Positions 26,282 through 35,369 are shown, counted from the stretch's first letter. The stretch: DNA of 64,000 nt from Roseococcus thiosulfatophilus (GCF_017311575.1 NZ_JAFFQY010000005.1:62001-126000); one strand, 5' to 3'. A program made the numbers and translations. The notes: a model not told the origin generated them from the letters alone.

Positions 26282-27055
26282 CTACCGCCGCAGCTCCATC
26301 TGGATCGGCCCCTCGCGCTCGCCATTGGCGAACTGGTCCACCATGGCGTTGCCCGTGTGGCCCAGCGCCTCGGCATGGCCCGCCCAGATGATGCGGCCCT
26401 TGTGGATCATGGCCGCATGGTCGCCGATCCGGCGCGCGCTGGCCATGTCATGCGTGATGGAAAAGGCGGTGGCGCCCAGCTTCTCCACGCAATCCACGAT
26501 CAGCCCGTCAATCACGGCGCCCATGATCGGGTCGAGGCCCGTGGTGGGCTCGTCGAAGAAGATGATCTCGGGCTTGGAGGCGATCGCCCTGGCAAGGGCC
26601 ACGCGCTTCTGCATGCCGCCCGAGAGTTCGGCGGGCGAAAGCTCGCCCACGCTGGCCGCCAGCCCCACCTGGGCCAGCACCTCGGCCGCGCGGTCGCGGG
26701 CGGCGCGGCGGGTGATGCGGTTCTGCGCCAGCAGCTTGAAGCAGACGTTCTCCCAGACCGGCAGGCTGTCGAACAGCGCGCCGTTCTGGAACAGCATCCC
26801 CGTGCGGTCGAGCAGTTCGGCGCGGTCGCGGCGGGAGAGGCGCGTCACGTCCCGCCCGTCAATCTCCACCACGCCGTCATCGGGCGGGATCAGCCCCAGG
26901 ATGCACTTGATGGTGACGGATTTGCCCGAGCCCGAGCCGCCCAGCAGCACCATGGAATGCCGCGCCTCCACGTCGAGGTCCACGCCATCCAGCACCACCT
27001 TCTCGCCGAAGGATTTGCGCAGGCCCCGCAGCCGGATCTTGGGGGTCGCGCTCAC
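26282..27055 (-). CDS. mlaF: MlaF-like ABC transporter ATP-binding protein
   Basis: ATPase of the Mla phospholipid transport system that keeps outer-membrane asymmetry; 257 residues. Walker A is GGSGSGKS, the Q-loop is LFQNGALFDSLPV (an MlaF hallmark), the signature is LSGGMQKR and Walker B is IIFFDEPTTGLDP. GTG 27055 overlaps the stop of mlaE as GTGA. No MCE-domain (mlaD) gene follows; a YCII gene does instead. Confidence 0.93.
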   Translation of the reverse strand: MSATPKIRLRGLRKSFGEKVVLDGVDLDVEARHSMVLLGGSGSGKSVTIKCILGLIPPDDGVVEIDGRDVTRLSRRDRAELLDRTGMLFQNGALFDSLPVWENVCFKLLAQNRITRRAARDRAAEVLAQVGLAASVGELSPAELSGGMQKRVALARAIASKPEIIFFDEPTTGLDPIMGAVIDGLIVDCVEKLGATAFSITHDMASARRIGDHAAMIHKGRIIWAGHAEALGHTGNAMVDQFANGEREGPIQMELRR

Positions 27056-27837
27056 CGGGAGAAGAACGCCTGGGTCAGCACATAGTCGAAGGCCAGGATG
27101 AGGATGGAGGCCGCCACCACCGCCTTGGTCGTCGCCTTGCCCACGCCCTGCGCGCCGCCCTGGCTCTGATAGCCATACCAGCAGCCCATCAGCGTGATGA
27201 GGAAGCCGAAGACCCCGGCCTTGATGAGGCCGCTGATCACGTCCATCGCCTCCAGCACGTCCCAGCTGCTGGTGAGATAGGCGGGGCCCGCGAAGCCGAG
27301 GCTCAAGGTCGCCACCAGGAAGCCGCCCATCACGCCCAGGGTGTTCGCCACCACCACCAGCAGCGGCAAGGCCAGCGTACCGGCCAGCAGGCGGGGGGCG
27401 ACCAGGTATTTCATCGGCTCGGTGGAGAGAGTCCGCAGCGCGTCGATCTGGTCGGTGACGCGCATGGTGCCGATCTCGGCCGCCATGGCCGCGCCGACAC
27501 GCCCGGCCACGATCAGCCCGGTGAGGACCGGCCCCAATTCGCGCGTGATGGACAGCACGACCACCGAGGCCATCGCGCTTTCCGCATTGAAGCGCGCGAA
27601 ACCGGTGTGAGTCTGCAAGGCCAGGACCATGCCGGTGAACAGCGCCGTCAGCGCCACCACGGGCAGGGAGAAATAGGCGATCTCGACGAAATGCCGCAGG
27701 AATTGCCGCGGCCCATAGGGCGGGCGGAAGAGCTGGACCAGGGCGTTGGCGGCGAAGAGCACCAGCGCGCCGACCTGCGCGCTGGCGCCCAGCACCGCGC
27801 GGCCGAGCCCGGCCACGATGTCGAGGGGTGCGGTCAT
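27052..27837 (-). CDS. mlaE: MlaE-like ABC transporter permease
   Basis: Inner-membrane permease of the Mla system, 261 residues. VALTALFTGMVLALQTH and ITRELGPVLTGLIVAGRVGAAMAAEIGTMRVTDQIDAL are diagnostic MlaE stretches, the second carrying the conserved EIGTM coupling segment. It is coupled upstream to alr (ATGA) and downstream to mlaF (GTGA). Confidence 0.94.
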   Translation of the reverse strand: MTAPLDIVAGLGRAVLGASAQVGALVLFAANALVQLFRPPYGPRQFLRHFVEIAYFSLPVVALTALFTGMVLALQTHTGFARFNAESAMASVVVLSITRELGPVLTGLIVAGRVGAAMAAEIGTMRVTDQIDALRTLSTEPMKYLVAPRLLAGTLALPLLVVVANTLGVMGGFLVATLSLGFAGPAYLTSSWDVLEAMDVISGLIKAGVFGFLITLMGCWYGYQSQGGAQGVGKATTKAVVAASILILAFDYVLTQAFFSR

Positions 27838-28877
27838 GCGGGCAGGTAACGCCTTGTGTAGCGCGCGCCAAGCGAGGTGAGCACCTCATAGCCGATCGTG
27901 CCGGCCAGCGCCGCCACCGCATCGGCATCCTGCGCGGGGCCCAGAACCTCGATCATCTCGCCCACGCGCGCGGCGGGGATCTCCGTCACGTCATAGGTGG
28001 TGAGGTCCATGGAGACGCGGCCCACCAGCGGCGCGCGGCTTCCGTGCAGCACCCCGAAGCCCTGGCCCGACTGCGCGCGCAGCCAGCCATCGGCATAGCC
28101 GAGTGCGACGGTGGCGATGCGGGTGGGGCGCGCGGCCGTCCAGCCGGCGCCATAGCCCACCGTGGCCCCCGCGGGGATGTCGCGCAGCTGCAAGATGGGC
28201 ACCTCCAGCCGAACAACGGCTTCCATGGGATTCGGCTGCCCAGGGATAGGGTTGATGCCATAGAGCGCGCAACCCGGGCGCGCCAGATCACTCAGGAAGG
28301 GCGAGCCCAGGAAGAGGCCCGAGGAGTTGGCCAGGCTGCGCGGCAGCGGCGGCAGACGGGCGCAGGCCACGGCGAAGCGCTCGGCCTGCAACCTATTGAG
28401 AGGATGGGAAGCTTCATCCGCGCAGGCCAGGTGCGTCATCACATAGCGCAGGCGGACAGCGCCCAGCGGCGTGGGGTCGGCGGCCAATGCGTCCAGCTCC
28501 GACGCATCGAGGCCGAGGCGGGACATGCCTGTATCCAAGTGCAACAGGCCTTCGCCGCCCGCATGGGCGCGCAGATCCTCGAGGCTGTTCAGCACGGGCG
28601 TGAGGCGCGGATGGGTGCCGGGCGCGAAGCCGTTCAGCACGGCCACCATGGGGCCAGGGCCGATGGCATCGCGCACCGCCTCGCCCTCGGCGGGGTGGGC
28701 CACGAAGAAATGCGCGCAGCCGGCCGCGTGCAGGGCGCGGGCGATGGGCGCGGCGCCCAGCCCATAGCCATTGGCCTTCACCACGGCGGCGACGGCGCCA
28801 GGCGCATGGCGCGCGCAGAGGCGGCGCCAGTTCCGCACCACCGCGCCGAGATCCACCGTGAGAAGGCCTTGTTCCAT
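27834..28877 (-). CDS. alr: Alanine racemase
   Basis: PLP enzyme making D-alanine for peptidoglycan, about 347 residues. LTVDLGAVVRNWR opens the barrel, VVKANGYGLGA carries the PLP-binding Lys, HLDTGMSRLG and VGYGAGW follow, and GRVSMDLTTYDVT lies in the C-terminal domain. ATG 28877 fits the family start; ATG 28913, two bases after the dnaB stop, would add 12 residues. It lies between dnaB and mlaE in one minus-strand operon. Confidence 0.95.
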   Translation of the reverse strand: MEQGLLTVDLGAVVRNWRRLCARHAPGAVAAVVKANGYGLGAAPIARALHAAGCAHFFVAHPAEGEAVRDAIGPGPMVAVLNGFAPGTHPRLTPVLNSLEDLRAHAGGEGLLHLDTGMSRLGLDASELDALAADPTPLGAVRLRYVMTHLACADEASHPLNRLQAERFAVACARLPPLPRSLANSSGLFLGSPFLSDLARPGCALYGINPIPGQPNPMEAVVRLEVPILQLRDIPAGATVGYGAGWTAARPTRIATVALGYADGWLRAQSGQGFGVLHGSRAPLVGRVSMDLTTYDVTEIPAARVGEMIEVLGPAQDADAVAALAGTIGYEVLTSLGARYTRRYLPA

Positions 28878-28915
28878 CACCCGTCCGATCGTCGCCGGCC
28901 TATGCCGGCGCATCG

Positions 28916-30430
28916 CTAATCGCCGTAAGGCGGCGCGTGCACCGTGTCGAGGTCCCCGAAGCGGGTGAACTCCGGTTCGAAGAAGAGCGGGATGGTGCCG
29001 GTGGGCCCGTGGCGCTGCTTGGCCAGGATGAGGTCGGCGCGGTTGTGGGCGCGTTCCATGTCCGCCTGCCAGCGTTCCATGGCCTGCTGGAACTTCCCCT
29101 CATCGGCGAAGGCCGCGATCTTGGGTTCGCGCTGCTTCAGGTAGTAGTCGTCGCGATAGACGAACATCACGGCGTCCGCGTCCTGCTCGATCGAGCCGGA
29201 TTCACGCAGATCCGACAGCATGGGCCGCTTGTCCTCGCGCTGCTCCACGGCGCGCGAGAGCTGGGAGAGCGCCATCACCGGCACCGCCAGCTCCTTCGCG
29301 ATGGCCTTCAGCCCCTGGGTGATCATGGAGATTTCCAGCACGCGCGATTCCGGCCGCGTCCCCACGCTGGGCCGCATGAGCTGGAGGTAGTCCACCACCA
29401 CCATCTTCAGCCCCCGCGTGCGATGGATGCGCCGGCAGCGCGTCCGCAAGGCCGAGAGCGTGATGGCCGGCGTGTCGTCGATCATGATGGGCAGCGTGGC
29501 CAACTCGCGGCTGACGGCCACGAAGTTGTCGAACTCCCGCTGGCTGATCTCGCCGCGGCGGATGCGGTCGCCGGGGATGCGGCTCGCTTCGGAGAGAAGA
29601 CGGTTGGCCAGCTGGTCCGCGCTCATTTCCAGCGAGAAGATGACCACCGCCGGCACCTTGGCGCCCGTATTCTCCGCCAGCACCGCCTTGGCCGCGCCGA
29701 AGGCGATCTTGGTGGCGAGCGCGGTCTTGCCCATGCCCGGCCGCCCCGCCAGCACCAGCAAATCGGAAGGGTGCAGCCCGCCCGTCTTGGCGTCGAAATC
29801 GCGCAACCCGCTCGGCAGGCCCGAGACGCCGCCACCGCGCTGCATGGCGGCGTTGGCCGTCTCGATCGCATGCGCCATCGCGCGTTCGAAGCTGATGGCG
29901 CCGCCCTCGGTCGCCTTTTCGGTGGCGAGTTCGAACAGGCGCTGTTCCGCGGCCTCGATCTGGTCCTTGCCGGGGAGGTCCTCGTCGGGGTCGGTGCCGA
30001 AGGCGCGGTTCACCACCTGCTCGCCGAGGTCCACCAATTCGCGCCGCAGCCAGCAATCATGGATCAGCCGGCCATATTCGCCGGCGTTGACGATGCCGAC
30101 CATGGCCGAGAGCAATTGCGCCAGGTAGGCGGGGCCGCCCACCTCGGCCAGTTCGCCCGAGTGCTCGAAGACATGGCGTAGCGTCACCGCGTCGGCCAGC
30201 TGCCCGTTCTCCACGCGCCTCGCGATGGCGGCGTAGATGCGGCCATGCACGGCATCGGCGAAATGCGCGGGTTCGAGGAACTCCGCCACACGCTCATAGG
30301 CCTTGTTGTTGGCCAGCAGCGCGCCCAGCAGCGCCTGCTCGGCCTCCAGGTTGGCCGGGGGCAGGCGGACGCCCATGCCGAAGCCGCCCACCTCTTGGGG
30401 GCCTGATCCGCGCGGAGGAATATTGTTCAT
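28916..30430 (-). CDS. dnaB: Replicative DNA helicase DnaB
   Basis: Hexameric fork helicase, 504 residues. The N-terminal domain has PPANLEAEQALLGALL and the RecA core has GRPGMGKTALA (Walker A). SLEMSADQLANRLL, VVVDYLQLM (Walker B) and LSQLSRAVEQREDKRP, followed by SDLRESGSIEQDADAV, are canonical. ATG 30430 gives a short N-terminal extension (MNNIPPRGSGPQEVGG); the longer upstream frame is rejected. No clear Shine-Dalgarno precedes it. Two DnaA-box-like sequences lie 40-58 bp upstream of the start. Confidence 0.97.
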   Translation of the reverse strand: MNNIPPRGSGPQEVGGFGMGVRLPPANLEAEQALLGALLANNKAYERVAEFLEPAHFADAVHGRIYAAIARRVENGQLADAVTLRHVFEHSGELAEVGGPAYLAQLLSAMVGIVNAGEYGRLIHDCWLRRELVDLGEQVVNRAFGTDPDEDLPGKDQIEAAEQRLFELATEKATEGGAISFERAMAHAIETANAAMQRGGGVSGLPSGLRDFDAKTGGLHPSDLLVLAGRPGMGKTALATKIAFGAAKAVLAENTGAKVPAVVIFSLEMSADQLANRLLSEASRIPGDRIRRGEISQREFDNFVAVSRELATLPIMIDDTPAITLSALRTRCRRIHRTRGLKMVVVDYLQLMRPSVGTRPESRVLEISMITQGLKAIAKELAVPVMALSQLSRAVEQREDKRPMLSDLRESGSIEQDADAVMFVYRDDYYLKQREPKIAAFADEGKFQQAMERWQADMERAHNRADLILAKQRHGPTGTIPLFFEPEFTRFGDLDTVHAPPYGD

Positions 30431-30469
30431 GCGGGGCAAGGCTACCGCCTTCCGCCCGAGTCCCGCACC

Positions 30470-30488
30470 TGTGGACAGCTGTGGATAA
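30470..30488 (-). promoter_or_regulatory. DnaA-box pair upstream of dnaB
   Basis: On the minus strand TTATCCACA (30480-30488), identical to the strong DnaA-box consensus, is followed by CTGTCCACA (30470-30478), which matches seven of nine. The two are spaced exactly one helical turn apart (10 bp). They lie between the MFS gene stop and the dnaB start, where the dnaB promoter must be. DnaA control of dnaB transcription is inferred; this is too small to be an origin. Confidence 0.6.
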
Positions 30489-30494
30489 CGGGGA

Positions 30495-31610
30495 TCAATC
30501 CCGCTGCCACGCCAGCAAGGCCAGCAGCGCGGCCGCGCACATCGCGGCCATGGAGAGGAAGACCAGCCCGCCAAGTGCCGCGAAAACCTGACCGGACAGC
30601 CACATGACCACGCCCATAGTGGCGCTGACCCCGGCCGAGAGCAGGGTCTGGGCCCGACCCGACAATTCCGCCGGCAATCGGACCATGGCGCGCATGGCGG
30701 CCAAGTGCATCACGCCGAAGGTGGCGGCGTGGAGGGTTTGCAGCAGCAGCAGCGCGATGGGGTCCGCCGTCACCGCCGTCAGCCCCCAGCGCAGCACCCC
30801 CGCCCCGGCGGCGATGGCCACCAGGGCGCGCAGCCCCAGCCGGTCCACCAGCCGCCCGCCGCGCAGGAAGAGCAGCACTTCCGCCACCACCCCGACCCCC
30901 CAGAGCACCCCGATGAAGCCGGCCGAGAGCCCCGCCGCCTGCCAATGCAGCGTCGAGAAGGCGTAGTAGGCCGCGTGGCTCGCCTGGATCAGCGCCGAGA
31001 CCAGCAGCACGCGGCGGAAGAGGGGCTCGCGCAGCGGCGCCCAAAGCCCGCCGCGGGGCGCCGCGCGGCGCGGCCCCGGCGGCGGCAGGGCGAGGGCGGA
31101 GAGCGCCGTCAGCACCATCGCCCCGGCCAGGATCCAGGCCACCGCGCGCGGCCCGGCCCATTCCGTCGCCTGGCCCGCCGCGACGGCGCCGATGATGAAG
31201 GTGATGGAGCCCCAGGCCCGCACCCGCGCATAGTCGAAGCCCCCCGCCCGCACCGCCCCGGCCGCCTGGCTGTCCGAGAGGGGAATGATGGGCGCGGCCG
31301 CCGCGCTGTGCAGCAACTGCACCGCCAGCAGCAGGGCGAAGCCCGCCAGCAGCCCGAAGCCCACCGCCGCCAGGGCCGCCAGCAGGCAGGTGAAGGCCAG
31401 CAGGCGCCGCATGTCCGCCACCTGGTCCGCCAGCCGGCCCGAGAGCGGCCCGGCCACCAGCCGCACCATGGCCCCTGCCGCCAGCACGGTGCCGACCTGT
31501 TCCGGGGTCAGCCCGCCCTCGGCCAGGATGGCCGGCAGGAAGGGCAGCATGGCGCCGAAGCCCAGGAACTGGGCGCCGAAAAGGAGGGCGAAGCGCCGGG
31601 GAGGATTCAC
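30495..31610 (-). CDS. Major facilitator superfamily transporter (HcaT-like)
   Basis: Inner-membrane MFS protein of 371 residues with twelve predicted segments, of the MFS_1-like/phenylpropionate-permease group. LLFGAQFLGFGAMLPFLPAIL opens TM1, GPLSGRLADQ is the loop 2-3 motif, and FDYARVRAWGSITF is a family hallmark. The C-half has GVLWGVGVVAEVLLF. GTG 31610 was chosen because GGCGAGAG lies eight bases upstream; GTG 31619 and TTG 31646 are alternatives. It diverges from the helicase gene by about 80 bp. The substrate is unknown. Confidence 0.88.
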   Translation of the reverse strand: MNPPRRFALLFGAQFLGFGAMLPFLPAILAEGGLTPEQVGTVLAAGAMVRLVAGPLSGRLADQVADMRRLLAFTCLLAALAAVGFGLLAGFALLLAVQLLHSAAAAPIIPLSDSQAAGAVRAGGFDYARVRAWGSITFIIGAVAAGQATEWAGPRAVAWILAGAMVLTALSALALPPPGPRRAAPRGGLWAPLREPLFRRVLLVSALIQASHAAYYAFSTLHWQAAGLSAGFIGVLWGVGVVAEVLLFLRGGRLVDRLGLRALVAIAAGAGVLRWGLTAVTADPIALLLLQTLHAATFGVMHLAAMRAMVRLPAELSGRAQTLLSAGVSATMGVVMWLSGQVFAALGGLVFLSMAAMCAAALLALLAWQRD

Positions 31611-31690
31611 GCGGCGCACTCTCGCCGCGCAAGGGCGGCGTTGCAATCACCGCCGCATGCGCCATAACGACCGGGATAGCGTCCGGAACC

Positions 31691-34603
31691 ATGGCCCACA
31701 TGTTTGATCCCCGCGTGAAAGCGATCCTCGGCCCCACCAACACGGGCAAGACGCATCTCGCCATGGAGCGTCTGCTGGCGCATGCCTCCGGCATCATCGG
31801 CTTCCCGCTGCGGCTGCTGGCGCGCGAGAACTATGACCGCATGGTGGCCGCCAAGGGCGAGAAGCACGTGGCCCTCATCACCGGCGAGGAAAAGATCATC
31901 CCGCCCGAGGCCAAGTGGTTCGCCTGCACGGTGGAGGCCATGCCGCTCGACCGCCGCGCGGAATTCCTGGCGGTGGACGAGATCCAGCTCTGCGCCGACC
32001 CCGACCGCGGGCACATCTTCACCGACCGGCTGCTGCACGCGCGCGGGCTGGTCGAGACGATGTTCATGGGCGCGGAAACCATCCGCCCCCTGCTCCAGCG
32101 CCTCGTCCCCCAGGTGGAGATCGAGACGCGGCCGCGCCTGTCGCAGCTGACCCACACCGGCCCCGCGAAACTCACCAAGCTGCCGCCGCGCAGCGCCGTC
32201 GTCGCCTTCAGCGCGGCCGAGGTCTATGCCATCGCGGAGGCCATCCGCCGCCGGCGCGGCGGCTGCGCGGTGGTGATGGGGCGCCTGTCCCCGCGCACCC
32301 GCAACGCCCAGGTCAAGATGTACCAGGACCGCGAGGTGGACTTCCTGGTGGCGACGGACGCCATCGGCATGGGGCTGAACATGGACGTGGACCATGTGGC
32401 CTTCGCCAACCTCCAGAAATTCGACGGCCACGCGCCCCGGATGCTGACGGCGCAGGAGGCCGCGCAGATCGCCGGCCGCGCCGGCCGCGGCATGCGCGAC
32501 GGCAGCTTCGGCGTGACGGGCGAATGCCCGCCTTTGCCGGAGGAGATGATCGAGAAGATCGAGAACCACAGCTTCGAGCCGCTGCAGGCGCTGGCCTGGC
32601 GCAACAGCAACCTCGACTTCACCAGCCTGGACGGGCTGCTGGACAGCCTCGGCGCCCCCCCGCCGCAGCCCGGCCTGACCAAGGGCCATGACGCCACCGA
32701 CCACATCACCCTGAACCACCTGGCGCGCGAGGCGGAGATCCGTCGCCTCGCCTCCTCGCGCACGCGCATCGCGCTGCTGTGGGAGACCTGCCAGGTGCCG
32801 GATTTCCGCAAGCTGGCGGATGACAGCCACACGCGGCTCTGCGCGCGCATCTTCACCCATCTGGTGGAGGATGGCGCGCTGCCGTCGGACTGGATCGCCT
32901 CCCAGATCGCCGCCTGCCGCAACATCGAGGGCGATCTCGACACGCTGATGGCGCGGCTCTCGCACATTCGCGTCTGGGCCTATGTCGCCGCACGCGCCGA
33001 TTGGGTGCGCGACGCCCCCGCCCAGCAGGAGGCCGCCCGCGCCGCCGAGGACCTGGTCAGCGACGCCCTGCACGAGCGCCTGACCGCCCGCTTCGTGGAC
33101 CGCCGCGCCGCGCACCTCATCCGCCGCCTGGACGACACGGCCGAGGACGTGCTCAGCGCCGTCAACCGCCAGGGCGAGGTGGTGGTGGAAGGCCATAAGG
33201 TCGGCCGCATCCAGGGCTTCGACTTCATCCCCGAGCCCGGCGAGGGCGGGGAGGAGGAGAAGAAGCTCGTTCTCCGCGCCGCCCGCCGCGCCCTGGCGCA
33301 GGAGATGCCGCGCCGCCTGGCCGCGCTGGAAGTGGCCAAGCCCGACGCCTTCGCCCTGACGCCCGAGCACCGCGTCACCTGGGACGGCGCCGAGATCGCG
33401 CGCCTCAAGATGGGCAGCGAGCCGGGCAAACCGCTGATCGAGGTGAACGCCTCCGAATACCTGGACGGCGCGCAGCGCGAGCGCGTGCGGGTCAAGCTCG
33501 CCGCCTTCATCGAGGGCGTGCTGGCCAAGGACCTTGCCGCGCTGACGACGGTGGAGACGAAGGCCGCCGAGGACAACACCCTGCGCGGCCCCGCCTTCCA
33601 GCTGCGCGAGACGCTGGGCCTCAAGCCCGGCGACACGCGCAACAATATCGGCCAGGAGGTGCGGACCAAGCTCAAGGCCATCGGCATCCGCGCCGGGCGC
33701 TTCGCCCTCTATGTGCCCGAGGCGCTGAAGCCGCGCCCCATGGGGCTGCGCGCCCAACTCTGGGCGCTCAGCCACGACATCCCGACGCCGCCGCTGCCCG
33801 CGCCGGGCCTCGTTTCCATCCCGGCCGATGGGGTGATGGCGCTGCAATGGCCGCCGGGCTTCGCCGAGATCATGGGCTGGGTGCCGGCCGGCCCCGTGCT
33901 GGTGCGCCTGGACGTGGCCGAGCGCGTGGCCGCCGAACTCGGCTACCTGACGCGCCGCGCCCCCGCCCCCCTGCCGCCCGAGACGCTGGGCCGCTTCGGC
34001 ATCCGCGGCGAGATGCTGGGCCCCGTGCTCGCGGGCCTGGGTTTCCGCCTGATCGAGAGCACGCCGCTGGAGGAAGGGGTGGAAGGCCCGCCCGCGCCCA
34101 CCATGGTCGCCTGGGCCCGTCCCGAACGCCCGCCCCGGCGCGAGGGCAACCGTGGCCGCCCGGACCAGCGCGGCCGCGGCCCGCACCGCGAGGGCGCCCC
34201 GGCCCAGGAAGGCGCCCCCGTCGCCGAGGGCGAGGCCCCGCGCCCCGCCCGTCAGCGCCGCGAATTCCCCAAGGGTCCGCGCGGCCCGCGCCCCGAATCG
34301 GGCGCGGCCGCCGATTCGCCCCGTCCGGAAGGGCAGCGCCCCGAGGGCCAGCGCCCAGAGGGGCAAAGGCAGGACGGCCCGCGCGGCGACCGCCGCCCCG
34401 ACCGGCCCCGCCAGGATGGGCCGCGTGGGGAGGGCTTCCGCAAGGACGGCCCGCGCCCCGACCGCGGCCGCCGCGACGGCCCGCCGCGTGACAGGGACCG
34501 CGGCCCGGGCGGCCCCGAGACGCGGACCTTCTTCGAGGACCGCCCCGCCGCCAAGGCCGAGGACAGCCCCTTCGCCGCCCTGCTGAAGCTCAAGCTGAAG
34601 TAG
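31691..34603 (+). CDS. Suv3-like ATP-dependent RNA helicase with Arg/Gly-rich tail
   Basis: Superfamily 2 helicase of 970 residues, related to mitochondrial SUV3. Motif I is GPTNTGKT (residues 14-21), motif II DEIQ (96-99). Motif V is in VATDAIGMGLNMDVDHV and motif VI in QIAGRAGRG. A long C-terminal body without a recognised domain is followed, from about residue 800, by a disordered tail of Arg, Gly, Pro, Asp and Glu with repeated PEGQR, a likely RNA- or partner-binding tail, ending FAALLKLKLK. It is read with an S4-domain protein and a 7Fe ferredoxin, an order common in alphaproteobacteria. It may act in RNA turnover. Confidence 0.93.
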   Translation: MAHMFDPRVKAILGPTNTGKTHLAMERLLAHASGIIGFPLRLLARENYDRMVAAKGEKHVALITGEEKIIPPEAKWFACTVEAMPLDRRAEFLAVDEIQLCADPDRGHIFTDRLLHARGLVETMFMGAETIRPLLQRLVPQVEIETRPRLSQLTHTGPAKLTKLPPRSAVVAFSAAEVYAIAEAIRRRRGGCAVVMGRLSPRTRNAQVKMYQDREVDFLVATDAIGMGLNMDVDHVAFANLQKFDGHAPRMLTAQEAAQIAGRAGRGMRDGSFGVTGECPPLPEEMIEKIENHSFEPLQALAWRNSNLDFTSLDGLLDSLGAPPPQPGLTKGHDATDHITLNHLAREAEIRRLASSRTRIALLWETCQVPDFRKLADDSHTRLCARIFTHLVEDGALPSDWIASQIAACRNIEGDLDTLMARLSHIRVWAYVAARADWVRDAPAQQEAARAAEDLVSDALHERLTARFVDRRAAHLIRRLDDTAEDVLSAVNRQGEVVVEGHKVGRIQGFDFIPEPGEGGEEEKKLVLRAARRALAQEMPRRLAALEVAKPDAFALTPEHRVTWDGAEIARLKMGSEPGKPLIEVNASEYLDGAQRERVRVKLAAFIEGVLAKDLAALTTVETKAAEDNTLRGPAFQLRETLGLKPGDTRNNIGQEVRTKLKAIGIRAGRFALYVPEALKPRPMGLRAQLWALSHDIPTPPLPAPGLVSIPADGVMALQWPPGFAEIMGWVPAGPVLVRLDVAERVAAELGYLTRRAPAPLPPETLGRFGIRGEMLGPVLAGLGFRLIESTPLEEGVEGPPAPTMVAWARPERPPRREGNRGRPDQRGRGPHREGAPAQEGAPVAEGEAPRPARQRREFPKGPRGPRPESGAAADSPRPEGQRPEGQRPEGQRQDGPRGDRRPDRPRQDGPRGEGFRKDGPRPDRGRRDGPPRDRDRGPGGPETRTFFEDRPAAKAEDSPFAALLKLKLK

Positions 34604-34606
34604 TCC

Positions 34607-34891
34607 ATGGCCGAAGGTGGCGCGCCCTTCCTGCGGCTCGACACCTGGCTCTGGCATGCGCGGCTGGCGAAGACCAAGGGGGAATGCGCCCGGCTGATCG
34701 AGGGGGGCGGCTTCCGCCTCAACCGCCAGCCGGTCACCAAGGCCCATGCCCGCATCCGGCAGGGCGATGTGCTGACCTATCTCTGGCGGGAGGAGGTGCG
34801 GGTCTGGCGCGTCCTGGCGCTGGGCGAAAGGCGCGGCCCGCCGGCGGAAGCCCGCACCCTCTACGAGGATGTCCCGCAAACGGAACAATGA
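34607..34891 (+). CDS. S4-domain RNA-binding protein (Hsp15-like)
   Basis: A 94-residue protein that is nearly all S4 domain: LRLDTWLWHARLAKTKGECARLIEGG then FRLNRQPVTKAHARIRQGD. The family (HslR/Hsp15) binds structured rRNA, for example on stalled 50S subunits. It starts three bases after the helicase stop, so the two are probably made together and may act on the same RNA. The C-terminus is short and polar. Confidence 0.92.
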   Translation: MAEGGAPFLRLDTWLWHARLAKTKGECARLIEGGGFRLNRQPVTKAHARIRQGDVLTYLWREEVRVWRVLALGERRGPPAEARTLYEDVPQTEQ

Positions 34892-34963
34892 CGCGCGACG
34901 CCTTGCCAGACCGCGCGCCAGGGTCCAATTCTGCGCGTCATCCGACCCGCCGGGAGTGCCTTC

Positions 34964-35296
34964 GTGACCTATGTCGTCACCGAGAATTGCATCAAGTGCA
35001 AGTACATGGACTGCGTGGAAGTCTGTCCGGTGGACTGCTTCTATGTCGGCGAGAACATGCTGGTGATCCATCCGGACGAATGCATTGATTGCGGCGTCTG
35101 CGAACCGGAATGCCCGGCCGAGGCCATCCTGCCCGACAGCGACGACAAGGCGACGGCCTGGGTCGAGATCAACCGCAACTTCGCCCAATCCTGGCCCAAC
35201 ATCACCCGCAAGGGCGAGGCGCCGGAGGATGCGGATGAGTGGAAGGACAAGCCCGGCAAGAAGGAATTGCTGAGCCCCAATCCGGGCAAGCCGTAG
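34964..35296 (+). CDS. fdxA: 7Fe ferredoxin (3Fe-4S / 4Fe-4S)
   Basis: Low-potential electron carrier of 110 residues. The cysteine pattern equals that of Azotobacter FdI shifted by one: C9, C17 and C50 for the 3Fe-4S cluster, and C21, C40, C43 and C46 for the 4Fe-4S cluster, with extra C12 and C25. The C-terminus ([20 protein letters not shown]) is the standard FdxA tail. GTG 34964 has GGGAG seven bases upstream. In many alphaproteobacteria carD follows; here a terminator does. Confidence 0.96.
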   Translation: MTYVVTENCIKCKYMDCVEVCPVDCFYVGENMLVIHPDECIDCGVCEPECPAEAILPDSDDKATAWVEINRNFAQSWPNITRKGEAPEDADEWKDKPGKKELLSPNPGKP

Positions 35297-35320
35297 CCGG
35301 CCAAGCCGTCACGGGCATGA

Positions 35321-35356
35321 AAAAGGGGCGGGGCGCGCAAGCACCCCGCCCCTTTT
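35321..35356. terminator. Bidirectional intrinsic terminator
   Basis: AAAAGGGGCGGGG (35321-35333) pairs perfectly over 13 bp with CCCCGCCCCTTTT (35344-35356) around a 10-base loop. With A-run and T-run at opposite ends it can stop fdxA on the plus strand and the convergent coiled-coil gene on the minus strand. Confidence 0.93.
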
Positions 35357-35369
35357 CGCGTTGCCCGCC

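Noticed and set aside
26282-27928. A 548-codon frame fusing MlaF with an upstream region
   Set aside because: Its first half is out of frame with mlaE and antisense-like; GTG 27055 overlapping the mlaE stop is the natural start.
30470-30488. Replication origin at the DnaA boxes
   Set aside because: Only two boxes, no AT-rich unwinding region and no dnaA/dnaN or gidA context.
31607-35188. Very long open frame (over 1100 codons) on the minus strand opposite the Suv3-like helicase
   Set aside because: It is antisense to a convincing helicase, S4 protein and part of fdxA; composition is His/Gly/Arg-rich noise typical of the complementary frame in GC-rich DNA.
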